From positions 1 to 61,086 of the forward strand of contig CAZCTN010000018.1 in NCBI GenBank assembly GCA_964501655.1: a stretch of DNA of 61,086 nt. Direction: 5' to 3'. Shown here in pieces: positions 1 through 8,156 of the stretch. This DNA comes from JAAYJK01 sp964501655. Lineage in GTDB: Bacteria > Bacillota > Syntrophomonadia > Syntrophomonadales > Syntrophomonadaceae. A program made the position numbers and the translations under genes. The notes under the pieces were generated by a model. It saw only the letters and a list, made by a program, of their open reading frames with translations, searched no databases and had not been told where the DNA came from. Each line of letters opens with the position of its first letter. The first letter of the stretch is position 1.

Positions 1-296
1 ACGAGCTAAAGGCTAAATGCAAAGCTGAGCGGCAGGAAAAGCTGGAGCAGAAAGCCAAAGAGATGGGTATCACCGTCGACGAGCTAAAGGCTAAATGCAA
101 AGCTGAGCGGCAGGAAAAGCTGGAGCAGAAAGCCAAAGAGATGGGTATCACCGTCGACGAGCTAAAGGCTAAATGCAAAGCTGAGCGGCAGGAAAAGCTG
201 GAGCAGAAAGCTAAAGAGATGGGTATCACCGTCGATGAGCTAAAGGATCAGATGAAGGCTAAACACCAAGAGAGACTGGAAGAAAAAGCCCGAGAA
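1..296 (+). repeat. Tandem 78-bp coding repeats
   Basis: Units 63-140 and 141-218 differ at one silent position (gcc/gct Ala codon), and bases 1-62 match the end of another copy. The unit 219-296 has the same length but has diverged. Near identity at the DNA level, including third positions, points to recent duplication or gene conversion, so copy number is likely to vary between strains. The repeats lie inside a reading frame and have no spacers, so this is not a CRISPR array. Confidence 0.9.
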
Positions 297-347
297 CTTG
301 GCATCACCATTGATGAATTAAAAGAACAAATGAAGGCCGAGCAGTAG
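1..347 (+). CDS. C-terminal part of a 26-residue-repeat protein (start lies outside the window)
   Basis: The reading frame is open from the first base and stops with TAG at 345-347; the start codon is upstream of the window. The visible part is made of 26-residue units of the form MGITVDELKAKCKAERQEK followed by LEQKAKE. The last full unit has diverged (ELKDQMKAKHQERLEEKARE) and a final half unit ends in KAEQ. The units are very rich in Lys, Glu, Gln and Arg with a single repeated Gly-Ile-Thr turn, which suggests chains of amphipathic helices. No signal or membrane segment is seen in this fragment. Function is not recognised; similar GIT.DELK repeats occur in clostridial envelope or secreted proteins, but that link is only suggestive. 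Confidence 0.75.
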   Translation, partial: ELKAKCKAERQEKLEQKAKEMGITVDELKAKCKAERQEKLEQKAKEMGITVDELKAKCKAERQEKLEQKAKEMGITVDELKDQMKAKHQERLEEKARELGITIDELKEQMKAEQ

Positions 348-436
348 AGATAATGTCCTTGAAAAGTGCAGAGTGAATCTATCGACCTTCACTGAGTGAG
401 CTTCAAATTGTTTTGAGCATAATATTCGAAACAAGG

Positions 437-470
437 GGGCTGCAGAGGAAAATTCTGCAGCCCTATTTGT
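437..470 (+). terminator. Rho-independent terminator after the repeat protein gene
   Basis: A perfect 10-bp stem GGGCTGCAGA (437-446) pairs with TCTGCAGCCC (454-463) across a 7-nt loop and is followed by TATTTGTTAT. The T-run is short, so strength is moderate. Confidence 0.7.
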
Positions 471-915
471 TATAGGAGACCGAGGATGCTTTTGAGTCAT
501 GGAAGTGGCCATGAAACAGTTTCCTGGAGGATCAATACACAGCAAATTATTCAAAGTATTGTCAGGATATATTTAGCAGGTATATAATGGAAATGCAAGC
601 TGATAACCTTCGGGTTAATTTGCCCCGCAGAGAAGTCTGCTGGTCATCTGAGTTCGGTGCTGGTCTACTGGCTAAGGGGTATGCATTGTCTTGAGGCGGT
701 GTACAGAAACTAAGGAAACAGAAATGTGCCAGTTAGTGAACATGTCTCTCAGCTTGCATCCTATCTCGATATTACAAGACGCAGTCCGGGGGACAGTGTC
801 TTTTTTTATAGGTGCTGGTAGCCTGCGGCCGTGGGGGTAAAGATGGAACCAGCTTCCTGTGGTAATAAGATAATCCTTAATAGAGTACTGGTTAATAAGC
901 CTGGGGAGGAGTTTT
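471..915 (+). other. Gene-free stretch with a UUCG hairpin, upstream of the paralogue pair
   Basis: No convincing gene was found between the terminator and position 916. The stretch holds a hairpin with a UUCG tetraloop (TAACC 604-608, GGTTA 613-617), extended by GCAA/TTGC at about 595-622, and then a second short stem GCAGA/TCTGC. This may be a structured 5' leader for the gene at 916. It matches no riboswitch class that I can recognise. Confidence 0.35.
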
Positions 916-2532
916 ATGTCCAAGAGCAACTATGACCTGCTGCTGCAGGTGGATGAGGTTTTACTTAATAAATCACTGGCCGCCCTGTACTATTCAGGTT
1001 TCCTGGCCCTGGAGGGAGAATACAATTTCGTAGAAGGTATTCCTGCCAGTCTGCATGATTTTACCAAGTTCGCCTATAAGATTCGTTTGAAAAACGAACC
1101 CCTGATTGATTTGCGAGGAAGAGAGCAGATTTACATTAAGTTCATGATCGAGTTGAAGCTGACGGTATTGAGCGGCATCATACTGGAATTTGATGCCTCT
1201 TTCTATATTGACAGTACCATAAGCTATGATGAGGTCAATAAATTAATGAGTTTCGATTTAAGCCAGGCGGTGATCACTGATTTATATGTAAATGACACTT
1301 ACCGTTTCCATCGCCAGTTTATTGAAAATATTAACCAAGTGCTAGGGGTGGTCTTATCCACTTATCTGACCGAAGATAAAAAGACCATTGAAATACCTCT
1401 GCTGCTCAGCTCTCTGGAACTGCCCATGATGCCGGCTGGAGATGCTTATAAGCTTCCAGTCCGTTTGGGAGATGTATTGATTTATGATAATCGCCTGCTG
1501 CTTATAGGGATTAATTTCTTTGAGCAGACTGCAGAGGATATAAGCAATATCCAGGATATGAGCCTGGGCAGCGAATTATACTTTAATTTAAAAGAGAGAA
1601 CTTTGAAACAGGTTTTTGATTTCTGGTGGGATAACACCGAGTATGACAAATGCGAAGATTTTTCCGGCAGTTTCCCCATTCACTCCGATGGCTGGTGGGA
1701 GAAGGGCAGCGATATAATGGTCCGTATACTGAGCTTGGGTTTTATTGAGACCAAAACCGTTTATAATGATTTATCCTGTCATTATGAGGGTATGGTCAAA
1801 ATGCTGGAAAAGCCTGATTTTGAATTCTGTGAAGGGAATAAAGTGCTGATTCATTCCTTGCAGATAGAAGCCCGGCTGCTGGCCAATTTTACTGCTGAGG
1901 TAATCAAGGATATCAAACTGGATACTAGTTCCTTTATTCCTGATCGCATCACGCCCTGGGAGGATGACAAACTCTTGCGGCAGCAAAAGGACAGCCGGGT
2001 GATATTAAGATTGGATCAAGATATGGTGCTGTCGATAAGTGAGGCCGAAGGGATAGTAAGACTGAACCAGGACCATAACCTGGTAATAGAAATTGTAAAG
2101 GCCAATATCCACTTGGAAATGGGGGACAAGTGGTATAATAACCTGTCCGAGAAAGCAGTAAACTATGTAATCGATCTCTTTGAGCAGAAGATACTGGAGA
2201 AGATACCCGATCTGGTCATCTCCCCTGCTTTAATCTTATCCAAATACCAGGTGGGGGGATATACCATGTATATGTCGCCCCAATCCCTGTCCTTTGATAA
2301 TGACGAGTTAGCCCTGCGGATGAATGCCGGTATAAATGAGCTGATAGCCAAACCGGTACCGGTCCCCATATATATAGCCAATAAACGCAGCAGAAAAGTA
2401 CATAATTATGACTGTCCTGCTATCGAGGATATTGAGATGGAGAACAGACTTGGTTTTTACGTGTTGTATGAAGCATTGAAGGAGGGCTACCTGCCCTGTA
2501 AGGCGTGTATCGGCACCAGCCAGCTGCGTTAG
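916..2532 (+). CDS. Conserved protein of unknown function with C-terminal Ada-like HxxxC/CxxC tail (paralogue 1)
   Basis: This 538-residue protein starts at ATG 916 behind GGGGAGGAG. The N-terminus (YDLLLQVDEVLLNKSLAALY) and the long, beta-rich, low-cysteine body recall the tubular lipid-binding (TULIP) fold of clostridial P47/OrfX proteins, but this is a weak pattern-level guess. The last 50 residues look like the small zinc-binding tail found on many clostridial proteins and related to the Ada metal-binding domain: IANKRSRKVH, then HNYDC (HxxxC), a conserved Gly-Tyr, and PCKAC (CxxC). There is no signal peptide or membrane segment, so a cytoplasmic location is likely. It lies 14 bp upstream of a paralogue with the same architecture, almost certainly in one transcript. 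Function unknown. Confidence 0.85.
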   Translation: MSKSNYDLLLQVDEVLLNKSLAALYYSGFLALEGEYNFVEGIPASLHDFTKFAYKIRLKNEPLIDLRGREQIYIKFMIELKLTVLSGIILEFDASFYIDSTISYDEVNKLMSFDLSQAVITDLYVNDTYRFHRQFIENINQVLGVVLSTYLTEDKKTIEIPLLLSSLELPMMPAGDAYKLPVRLGDVLIYDNRLLLIGINFFEQTAEDISNIQDMSLGSELYFNLKERTLKQVFDFWWDNTEYDKCEDFSGSFPIHSDGWWEKGSDIMVRILSLGFIETKTVYNDLSCHYEGMVKMLEKPDFEFCEGNKVLIHSLQIEARLLANFTAEVIKDIKLDTSSFIPDRITPWEDDKLLRQQKDSRVILRLDQDMVLSISEAEGIVRLNQDHNLVIEIVKANIHLEMGDKWYNNLSEKAVNYVIDLFEQKILEKIPDLVISPALILSKYQVGGYTMYMSPQSLSFDNDELALRMNAGINELIAKPVPVPIYIANKRSRKVHNYDCPAIEDIEMENRLGFYVLYEALKEGYLPCKACIGTSQLR

Positions 2533-2546
2533 GGAGGAGAGATAAG

Positions 2547-4235
2547 ATGAAATCAGCCGGATATGATTTAGTGGTTCTGCTTAATGAAAAATTCCTGAAC
2601 CAGGTTACCGGGGCCTTATTCTATAATGGATTTCTGAGAATCAATGGTTCCCTGGACTTATATAATGAACTTGATCAGGAAAGCCAGGAAAATATCCCTG
2701 AGAGCCTGCAGCGTTTTCTCTTAATAAAATACCGGATGAAGTTGAATTTTGAGCCTTCCTTGGATTTTTTGCCTCCAGTTGCCTCTGACCACCCGGCCCG
2801 GATGAGGATACATACTTCGTTAAGAATTTATTTCTGGCTGTGGGACGGATTTGAAATAAAATTTGATGCCAATCTGTCTCTGGCAGCGGGACTGGAAATA
2901 GACAGTGCCACCAATGAGCTGAAGATAGACTTTGCTCATTCCCATATCGAGACCCTGGAGATCAAATACCGTTACCAGCTGGAGCAGACGGTGACCATGA
3001 AGCTGGATGGAGTGGTGGAAAACGCGGTTCGTGCCTATCTGAGCGACCAGGACAATTGTTTCAGCTTTAACCTGCCCAGTATCAATCCTTTGCTTCCATA
3101 TATGGAGGATATACCGGAGAATTACCTGCCCCTCAGTGTACGTTCCATTAAAACCCTGGATGCTACCACTCTGGCTATGGCCGTCAATGTGCAAATCGAT
3201 GACTATGAGGGCGGAAATGAAGAGCAGCTAAGCAACTTTGCCCGTAACTGCAGTGCGGCGGTAGCGGTTTCCGAGATAGCCATGTATAAGGTCTATGACT
3301 TTTTCTGGGAAAGAAGCAACTGGGATAAGCGCTTCAAATTCAAGAAAAGCTTCGAAAGTGATACCCTTAATGATGTAATAAATACTATTGGCAAGGTGGC
3401 GGATATCACCCAGCGCATCGTAACCGAAATAGCTACTTTAGGCTTTGTGGAAACTCACTTTGAAATGAAAGGCATGAGGTTCGAGGTGGGCGCGGATGTT
3501 AGACTTTTAAGCAAACCGGAATTCGATCTGCTGCCGAACAATAAAGTTAAAATAAAGAAATTAAATACTAATATCATTTTCTCTCTGGCGGTGTTCCTGG
3601 ATGTAGAATATTCAGTAGAAATTGATCCTACCGGATGGTTCCCGGACATTATACCGGATTATGAAATAGTAAACGATCGGGTGGAAGTGAAAATTTTTGA
3701 AATACATGTGCCATTCTTCAATATGCAGCTTAAAAAGGGTGTGGGCAAGATAATTCTGGATGATGCTACCAATACCCTGCAGATCAAGATCGAAGAACTG
3801 GATCTGTACTGGGATTTTATAGCCTTCACCGACTGCCCCTTTATTAACTTTCCCGAATGGCTTTTTAACAAGATACTGGATCTATGCGAGTCGAGTATTG
3901 CTAGTGCAATTCCTCCCATAGTTGTTACCCCTTCTTTCACCGTGGATGTGCCCCTGGTAGACTGGGACCTGAAAATCGAGGGCAAAAAACTTACCGTGGA
4001 GCCTGATGAAGTTATGCTGGCAGCTGATATATATTTTGCGGAACTAAAGAAGCATATTCCCTATGTGCCCAAGTATATAGTCAATATTAATAACCAGGAG
4101 ATTCACAAACTAGGCTGCGACTCCCTGATGGATACCTATGAAGAACATCAGCGGGGCTATCACCTGTTGAATGACGCGGTAAACCGGGGCTATGACGGAT
4201 GTAAGAGGTGCCTGCCGGCCTATCACACTAAATGA
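2547..4235 (+). CDS. Conserved protein of unknown function with C-terminal Ada-like HxxxC/CxxC tail (paralogue 2)
   Basis: This 562-residue paralogue of the preceding gene starts at ATG 2547, placed by GGGAGGAGAGATAAG; the frame is open further upstream but overlaps the previous gene. The N-terminus YDLVVLLNEKFLNQVTGALF aligns with YDLLLQVDEVLLNKSLAALY of its neighbour. Both proteins share a body motif near the middle (VYDFFWERSNWDK here, VFDFWWDNTEYDK in the neighbour) and the tail: VNINNQEIH, then HKLGC (HxxxC), GY, and CKRC (CxxC). The body is beta-rich and may be TULIP-like, which is inference. There is no signal peptide. The two proteins probably form a heteromer or act on the same ligand. 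No function is assigned. Confidence 0.85.
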   Translation: MKSAGYDLVVLLNEKFLNQVTGALFYNGFLRINGSLDLYNELDQESQENIPESLQRFLLIKYRMKLNFEPSLDFLPPVASDHPARMRIHTSLRIYFWLWDGFEIKFDANLSLAAGLEIDSATNELKIDFAHSHIETLEIKYRYQLEQTVTMKLDGVVENAVRAYLSDQDNCFSFNLPSINPLLPYMEDIPENYLPLSVRSIKTLDATTLAMAVNVQIDDYEGGNEEQLSNFARNCSAAVAVSEIAMYKVYDFFWERSNWDKRFKFKKSFESDTLNDVINTIGKVADITQRIVTEIATLGFVETHFEMKGMRFEVGADVRLLSKPEFDLLPNNKVKIKKLNTNIIFSLAVFLDVEYSVEIDPTGWFPDIIPDYEIVNDRVEVKIFEIHVPFFNMQLKKGVGKIILDDATNTLQIKIEELDLYWDFIAFTDCPFINFPEWLFNKILDLCESSIASAIPPIVVTPSFTVDVPLVDWDLKIEGKKLTVEPDEVMLAADIYFAELKKHIPYVPKYIVNINNQEIHKLGCDSLMDTYEEHQRGYHLLNDAVNRGYDGCKRCLPAYHTK

Positions 4236-4371
4236 TAAGGTTCGGCTCAAAGCTCCGATGTCTACAGGAATTCAAACTGAACAGACTGTATACTCGGTAT
4301 GGAATGGCAGTTCTATGATTCAATTTTAATAGAATGTCTTATGCAGCATATTGTATACTTTAAATATACTC

Positions 4372-4400
4372 TTGATTATCCTGCCCGGAAGGATTATACT
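4372..4400 (+). promoter_or_regulatory. Candidate sigma-A promoter of the nif operon
   Basis: TTGATT (4372-4377), a 17-nt spacer and TATACT (4395-4400) form a good housekeeping promoter. Transcription from about 4407 would give a leader of roughly 400 nt before nifH. No -24/-12 sigma-54 element (TGGC/TTGC with correct spacing) was seen. The rest of 4236-4803 has no gene and is rich in short inverted repeats. Confidence 0.55.
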
Positions 4401-4481
4401 AAAGCACATAATAATTGTTACTGGCTTGCGGAGCAAGTCGCCTTAAGTGGACCAAATTTAATATTCTGATCAGGTAAAGAT

Positions 4482-4516
4482 GCCTTGTATCCTTAAAAGG
4501 AACAAGGCCTTTTTTA
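4482..4516 (+). terminator. Terminator-like hairpin inside the nifH leader (possible attenuator)
   Basis: GCCTTGT (4482-4488) pairs with ACAAGGC (4502-4508), with a secondary CCTT/AAGG pairing in the loop, followed by CTTTTTTATT. It lies about 80 nt downstream of the candidate promoter and about 290 nt upstream of nifH, so it may act as an attenuator for the nif operon. If the promoter call is wrong, it may instead end transcription of the upstream gene pair. Confidence 0.6.
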
Positions 4517-4742
4517 TTGCCCGGGTCAAGGAGTGAAGGCGCTTCAGGTAATCTTACTGAATCGCCTCTCTTATTATCTGAGAGTAAGCCTTTCTCCTTC
4601 CCGGCAGTTAAGCAGCTGGCAGGGTTTAGTAGGGAAGCAATAAGGTGGAGTTTGCTCACCGAGAGTCTGGAGCAGTAATATTGGAATGACCAGCCGGCTG
4701 TGGTTATCAGTTAAACCTATGATAAAAAAAAATGTTTGTGGT

Positions 4743-4779
4743 AATGGCGCCTTTCACTGTAGGGATGATAGGCGCTATT
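4743..4779 (+). promoter_or_regulatory. Hairpin just upstream of the nifH ribosome binding site
   Basis: AATGGCGCCT (4743-4752) pairs with AGGCGCTATT (4770-4779), ten pairs including one G-U, with a 17-nt loop. It ends 8 nt before the AAAGGAGG of nifH (4788-4795). It could stabilise the abundant nifH transcript at its 5' end or affect translation; this is inferred from position only. Confidence 0.5.
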
Positions 4780-4803
4780 TACAATTTAAAGGAGGAATTG
4801 TCT

Positions 4804-5628
4804 ATGAGGCAAATAGCGATTTATGGAAAAGGCGGAATAGGAAAATCTACTACCACCCAGAACACGGTAGCAGCTCTGGCGGAAGCAGGCAATAAAGTGC
4901 TTATCGTCGGCTGTGATCCCAAGGCGGATTCTACCCGTCTGGTACTCAATGGACTGAATCAGAAAACAGTCCTTGATACTCTGCGAGATGAAGGCGAGGA
5001 TATCGAATTGGATGACATCATCCATACCGGTTTTGGAGGAACTCGCTGTGTGGAATCCGGTGGACCTGAGCCTGGTGTTGGCTGTGCCGGCCGGGGCATC
5101 ATTACTTCCATCAACCTGCTGGAATCTCTGGGTGCCTATACCAGTGAAACTGATTATGTATTTTATGATGTTCTGGGAGACGTAGTATGTGGTGGTTTTG
5201 CCATGCCTATCCGGGAGGGCAAAGCCAAGGAAATTTACATCGTCGCTTCCGGCGAATTAATGGCCCTTTATGCCGCCAATAATATTTGCCGGGGTATATG
5301 CAAGTATGCCGATAATGGCGAAGTAAGACTGGGAGGCATTATATGCAACAGCCGTAAAGTAGATAACGAAAGGGAATTGCTGGAGGCATTCGCCAGTGAA
5401 CTGGGATCCCAGCTGCTGTATTTCGTACCGCGTGATAATGTAGTACAGCGTGCCGAGATCAATCGCAAGACAGTTATCGATTATGAACCGACAGCCAACC
5501 AGGCTCAGGAATATCGGAACTTATCGATAAAGATGGCAGAAAACCAGATGTTTGTTATTCCCCAGCCTATGGTTCAGGATCGTTTGGAACAGTTGATGAT
5601 GGATTTCGGCATTCTGGATGCCCTGTAG
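4804..5628 (+). CDS. nifH: Nitrogenase iron protein (dinitrogenase reductase)
   Basis: NifH is the ATP-dependent electron donor to the MoFe protein and a [4Fe-4S] homodimer. The 274-residue protein starts at ATG 4804, placed by AAAGGAGG; an in-frame upstream extension lacks a binding site. Seen: P-loop YGKGGIGKST near residues 7-16, DPKADSTRL, the cluster cysteine in GVGCAGRGIITS (with the Arg that is ADP-ribosylated in other diazotrophs), and the second cluster cysteine in DVVCGGFAMPIR. It is the first gene of the nif operon, followed by the two PII-like nifI genes. It belongs with Mo-type nif genes here because typical NifD/K follow and no vnf/anf G subunit is present. Confidence 0.97.
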   Translation: MRQIAIYGKGGIGKSTTTQNTVAALAEAGNKVLIVGCDPKADSTRLVLNGLNQKTVLDTLRDEGEDIELDDIIHTGFGGTRCVESGGPEPGVGCAGRGIITSINLLESLGAYTSETDYVFYDVLGDVVCGGFAMPIREGKAKEIYIVASGELMALYAANNICRGICKYADNGEVRLGGIICNSRKVDNERELLEAFASELGSQLLYFVPRDNVVQRAEINRKTVIDYEPTANQAQEYRNLSIKMAENQMFVIPQPMVQDRLEQLMMDFGILDAL

Positions 5629-5646
5629 AAAGGAGAGTGTTTAAAA

Positions 5647-5973
5647 GTGATTATGATTCGAGCAATTGTAAGGCCTGAAAGAACGACAAAGATACTATTG
5701 GAGCTAAGTAAAGCAGGATTTCCGGCAGTTACCAAGATGGACGTAGTCGGGAGAGGGAAACAGCGAGGCATCAGTGTGGGGGAAATTGTCTATGATGAAA
5801 TTCCTAAAGATTTATTGATGCTGGTGGTTCAGGATGAAGAAAAAGATGATGTTTTCAGCATTGTTTCCAGGTATGCAAAAACCGGTGAGAAGGGAGCTTT
5901 TGGGGATGGCAAGATATTTGTAAGTCCGGTGGAAGAGGCCTACACCATAAGCAGTGGGACCAAGAACTTGTAA
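5647..5973 (+). CDS. nifI1: Nitrogenase-associated PII-family regulator NifI1
   Basis: NifI1 is a GlnB/PII paralogue that, together with NifI2, binds nitrogenase and reversibly switches it off when ammonium is present, as shown in methanogens. The 108-residue product starts at GTG 5647 behind AAGGAG; the ATG at 5653 is too far from the site. The start IRAIVRPERTTKILLELSKA, the MDVVGRGKQRG segment leading into the T-loop, and GAFGDGKIFV are PII hallmarks. The T-loop region is short and lacks the usual uridylylated Tyr context of GlnB. Position between nifH and nifD is diagnostic for NifI1. Confidence 0.93.
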   Translation: MIMIRAIVRPERTTKILLELSKAGFPAVTKMDVVGRGKQRGISVGEIVYDEIPKDLLMLVVQDEEKDDVFSIVSRYAKTGEKGAFGDGKIFVSPVEEAYTISSGTKNL

Positions 5974-6065
5974 TCAGGCCGGAGACGCCCCCGCCTCTTT
6001 AAACAGTCAGGTCCCGGTTAACCAAACAGCGGGCTCCAAGCTTTTCCTGGCTGCGGCGGAGGGTT

Positions 6066-6084
6066 GAAACTGCATTGCAGTTTC
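6066..6084 (+). other. Palindrome between nifI1 and nifI2
   Basis: GAAACTGCA (6066-6074) and TGCAGTTTC (6076-6084) are exact inverted copies around one base. With the 142-nt gap it could be a processing or stability hairpin that sets the relative levels of upstream and downstream nif transcripts. It has no T-run, so it is not a terminator. Confidence 0.4.
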
Positions 6085-6115
6085 CGGCCATGTTCTAAAA
6101 CGGAGGTGCTGTCAA

Positions 6116-6496
6116 ATGAAAGAGATTGTTGCCATAGTCAGAATGAATAAGGTCAATGAAAACAAACAAAGCTTAGCTGATATAGGCATATGCAGCCTTC
6201 ATGCGATGAAAGTTACCGGCCGCGGCCGGTCACCGGTAGGGTTTACCATTATCAATCAGCATGGAGTAAGGGAAGAAATTGGCACTATTATCGAAGAAGG
6301 CTTGTCCAGCGGAGCCCGTCTGGTTCCCAAAAGGATGTTCACGATTCTGGTGCAGGATAATCAAGTGGAAGAGGTTGTCCATACCTTGATACGAGTTAAC
6401 AGTCAGGGGAGTCCCGGGGACGGCAAAATATTCGTTCTTCCTATTGATGACGCCATGCGTATCAGAACCGGAGAGCGAGGAGAAGATGCTATTTAG
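6116..6496 (+). CDS. nifI2: Nitrogenase-associated PII-family regulator NifI2
   Basis: This 126-residue partner of NifI1 starts at ATG 6116 with a CGGAGGTG site. It begins MKEIVAIVRMNKVNENKQ, has the KVTGRGRSP motif before the T-loop, and ends with the PII motif GSPGDGKIFVLPIDD. NifI2 senses 2-oxoglutarate and ATP and relieves inhibition of NifDK in the methanogen system. The longer T-loop region compared with NifI1 fits NifI2. It lies 40 nt before nifD in the same operon, so post-translational ammonium control of nitrogenase is expected here. Confidence 0.93.
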   Translation: MKEIVAIVRMNKVNENKQSLADIGICSLHAMKVTGRGRSPVGFTIINQHGVREEIGTIIEEGLSSGARLVPKRMFTILVQDNQVEEVVHTLIRVNSQGSPGDGKIFVLPIDDAMRIRTGERGEDAI

Positions 6497-6536
6497 CAGT
6501 AATCCAAGAAAGATAACGATCGAGGGGGGAATACAA

Positions 6537-8156
6537 ATGATCAATAATAAAACCCTGGATGAGATTTTGGGACAGTATCCGGTGAAAGTTAAAAAGAATC
6601 GTAAAAAGCATATCGTCATAAAAGAAGATTATATCGGCAATCAGGAAATCGAGGCTAATTCACGCACCATACCAGGAATAATTACCAATCGAGGATGCGC
6701 TTATGCAGGATGTAAAGGAGTTGTCCTGGGACCGTTAAAAGACGTAATACACATAGTCCATGGCCCGGTGGGCTGCGGCTATTATGCCTGGCTGACCCGG
6801 CGCAATAAAGCTAAAAGCGAAGATCCAAGCAAGAATTATCTTGCCTACTGCTTCAGTACCGATATGCAGGAGAGTGATATTGTATTTGGCGGCGAGAAAA
6901 AGCTGACCCGTTTGATAGATGAAGTAGTGGAAATATTTCATCCGGCAGCAGTAACCATATCTGCCACCTGTCCGGTTGGACTTATTGGAGACGATATTGG
7001 CCAGGTAGCCAAAACGGCTCATGCCAAGTATCCGGATATTAATTTCACCGCTTACAGCTGTGAAGGATACAAGGGGGTAAGCCAATCAGCCGGGCATCAC
7101 ATTGCTAATAATGGTTTAATGCAATATATAATAGGTCAGGGAGAAATGGAAGAATCACCAAGTCCTTTTACCATAAATATAATGGGTGAATATAACATCG
7201 GTGGTGACGGCTGGGAAATAAAACAGATGCTGGAGGAAATTGGCTACCATATACAGACGGTTATGACCGGGGATGGTTCTTATGAAGAACTCAAGAATGC
7301 TCATGTATCAAATCTGAATCTGGTACAGTGCCATCGCTCCATTAACTATATAGCCGACATGCTGGAGATAAAATACGGTACTCCCTGGCTGAAGGTCAAC
7401 TTTATTGGAATTAACTCTACCATTAATTCCCTGCGTAATATGGCGGTGTATTTTGGAGATCAGGGATTAATGGATAGAACTGAAAGGTACATCGAGAAGG
7501 AATTACAGAAAACCCAGGCATCGATGGAACCATACCGGAAAATATGTGAGGGCAAAACCGCCTTTTGTTTTGTAGGCGGATCTCGGGGACATCATTACCA
7601 GGGTTTATATCAGGAACTGGGCATAAAAACCATACTGGCAGGCTATGAATTTGCTCATCGGGATGATTATGAGGGAAGGGAAATTATGGGCTCCATTAAG
7701 CTTGATGCAGATTCGCAAAATATTCCCAATCTGACTATTGAACCGGATACTAAACGATACCAGGTAAAAATACCACCGGAAAAAATGGAAGAACTAAAAG
7801 ACCAGCTACCCTTAAACTACTACGAAGGCATGATTAAATCCATGCAGGAAGGGGCTTTGGTAGTGGATGATCTCAATCATTTCGAAACCGAAGAATTAGT
7901 GCGCCTATTGAAACCAGATGTGTTCTCTTCCGGGATTAAAGATAAATATGCTGTTCAAAAGATGGGGATTCCTAGTAAGCAGCTTCATAATTATGATTAC
8001 AGCGGACCTTATGCCGGTTTCAGGGGAGCGCTGAATTTTGCCCGGGATGTGGCCATGAGCATAGCCAGTCCAACCTGGAGCTATATTGTACCTCCCTGGT
8101 ACAGCAGACCAATCCTGGAGGGAATAATTGAGGAAAGGATGATGGAAGGTGCTTGA
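6537..8156 (+). CDS. nifD: Nitrogenase molybdenum-iron protein alpha subunit
   Basis: NifD carries FeMo-cofactor in the alpha2beta2 MoFe protein. The 539-residue protein starts at ATG 6537 behind GAGGGGGG; the frame extends upstream over the end of nifI2 but without a site. Seen: P-cluster cysteines C54, C80 and C145; VGCGYYAWLTRRN (R of the substrate channel); SQSAGHHIAN with H187 matching the catalytic His195 of Azotobacter; C265 in NLVQCHRS as cofactor ligand; H484 in KQLHNYDYSGPY as Mo ligand. The extra stretch near residues 380-440 is the insertion typical of clostridial NifD. It overlaps nifK by 8 bp. VnfD/AnfD is rejected because the cofactor Cys and His contexts are NifD-like and no G subunit gene follows. 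Confidence 0.97.
   Translation: MINNKTLDEILGQYPVKVKKNRKKHIVIKEDYIGNQEIEANSRTIPGIITNRGCAYAGCKGVVLGPLKDVIHIVHGPVGCGYYAWLTRRNKAKSEDPSKNYLAYCFSTDMQESDIVFGGEKKLTRLIDEVVEIFHPAAVTISATCPVGLIGDDIGQVAKTAHAKYPDINFTAYSCEGYKGVSQSAGHHIANNGLMQYIIGQGEMEESPSPFTINIMGEYNIGGDGWEIKQMLEEIGYHIQTVMTGDGSYEELKNAHVSNLNLVQCHRSINYIADMLEIKYGTPWLKVNFIGINSTINSLRNMAVYFGDQGLMDRTERYIEKELQKTQASMEPYRKICEGKTAFCFVGGSRGHHYQGLYQELGIKTILAGYEFAHRDDYEGREIMGSIKLDADSQNIPNLTIEPDTKRYQVKIPPEKMEELKDQLPLNYYEGMIKSMQEGALVVDDLNHFETEELVRLLKPDVFSSGIKDKYAVQKMGIPSKQLHNYDYSGPYAGFRGALNFARDVAMSIASPTWSYIVPPWYSRPILEGIIEERMMEGA

Noticed and set aside
1..296. Regular repeats that could suggest a CRISPR or direct-repeat array
   Set aside because: The repeats are contiguous, have no spacers and lie in one open reading frame with codon-level periodicity of 78 bp.
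4404..4440. Sigma-54 (-24/-12) promoter for nif
   Set aside because: TGGC and TTGC occur near each other but without the required spacing; the sigma-A type promoter just upstream fits better.
4236..4803. Known riboswitch (Moco, c-di-GMP, SAM, T-box) upstream of nifH
   Set aside because: None of the conserved cores that I know could be matched; only generic hairpins and a terminator-like stem are supported.
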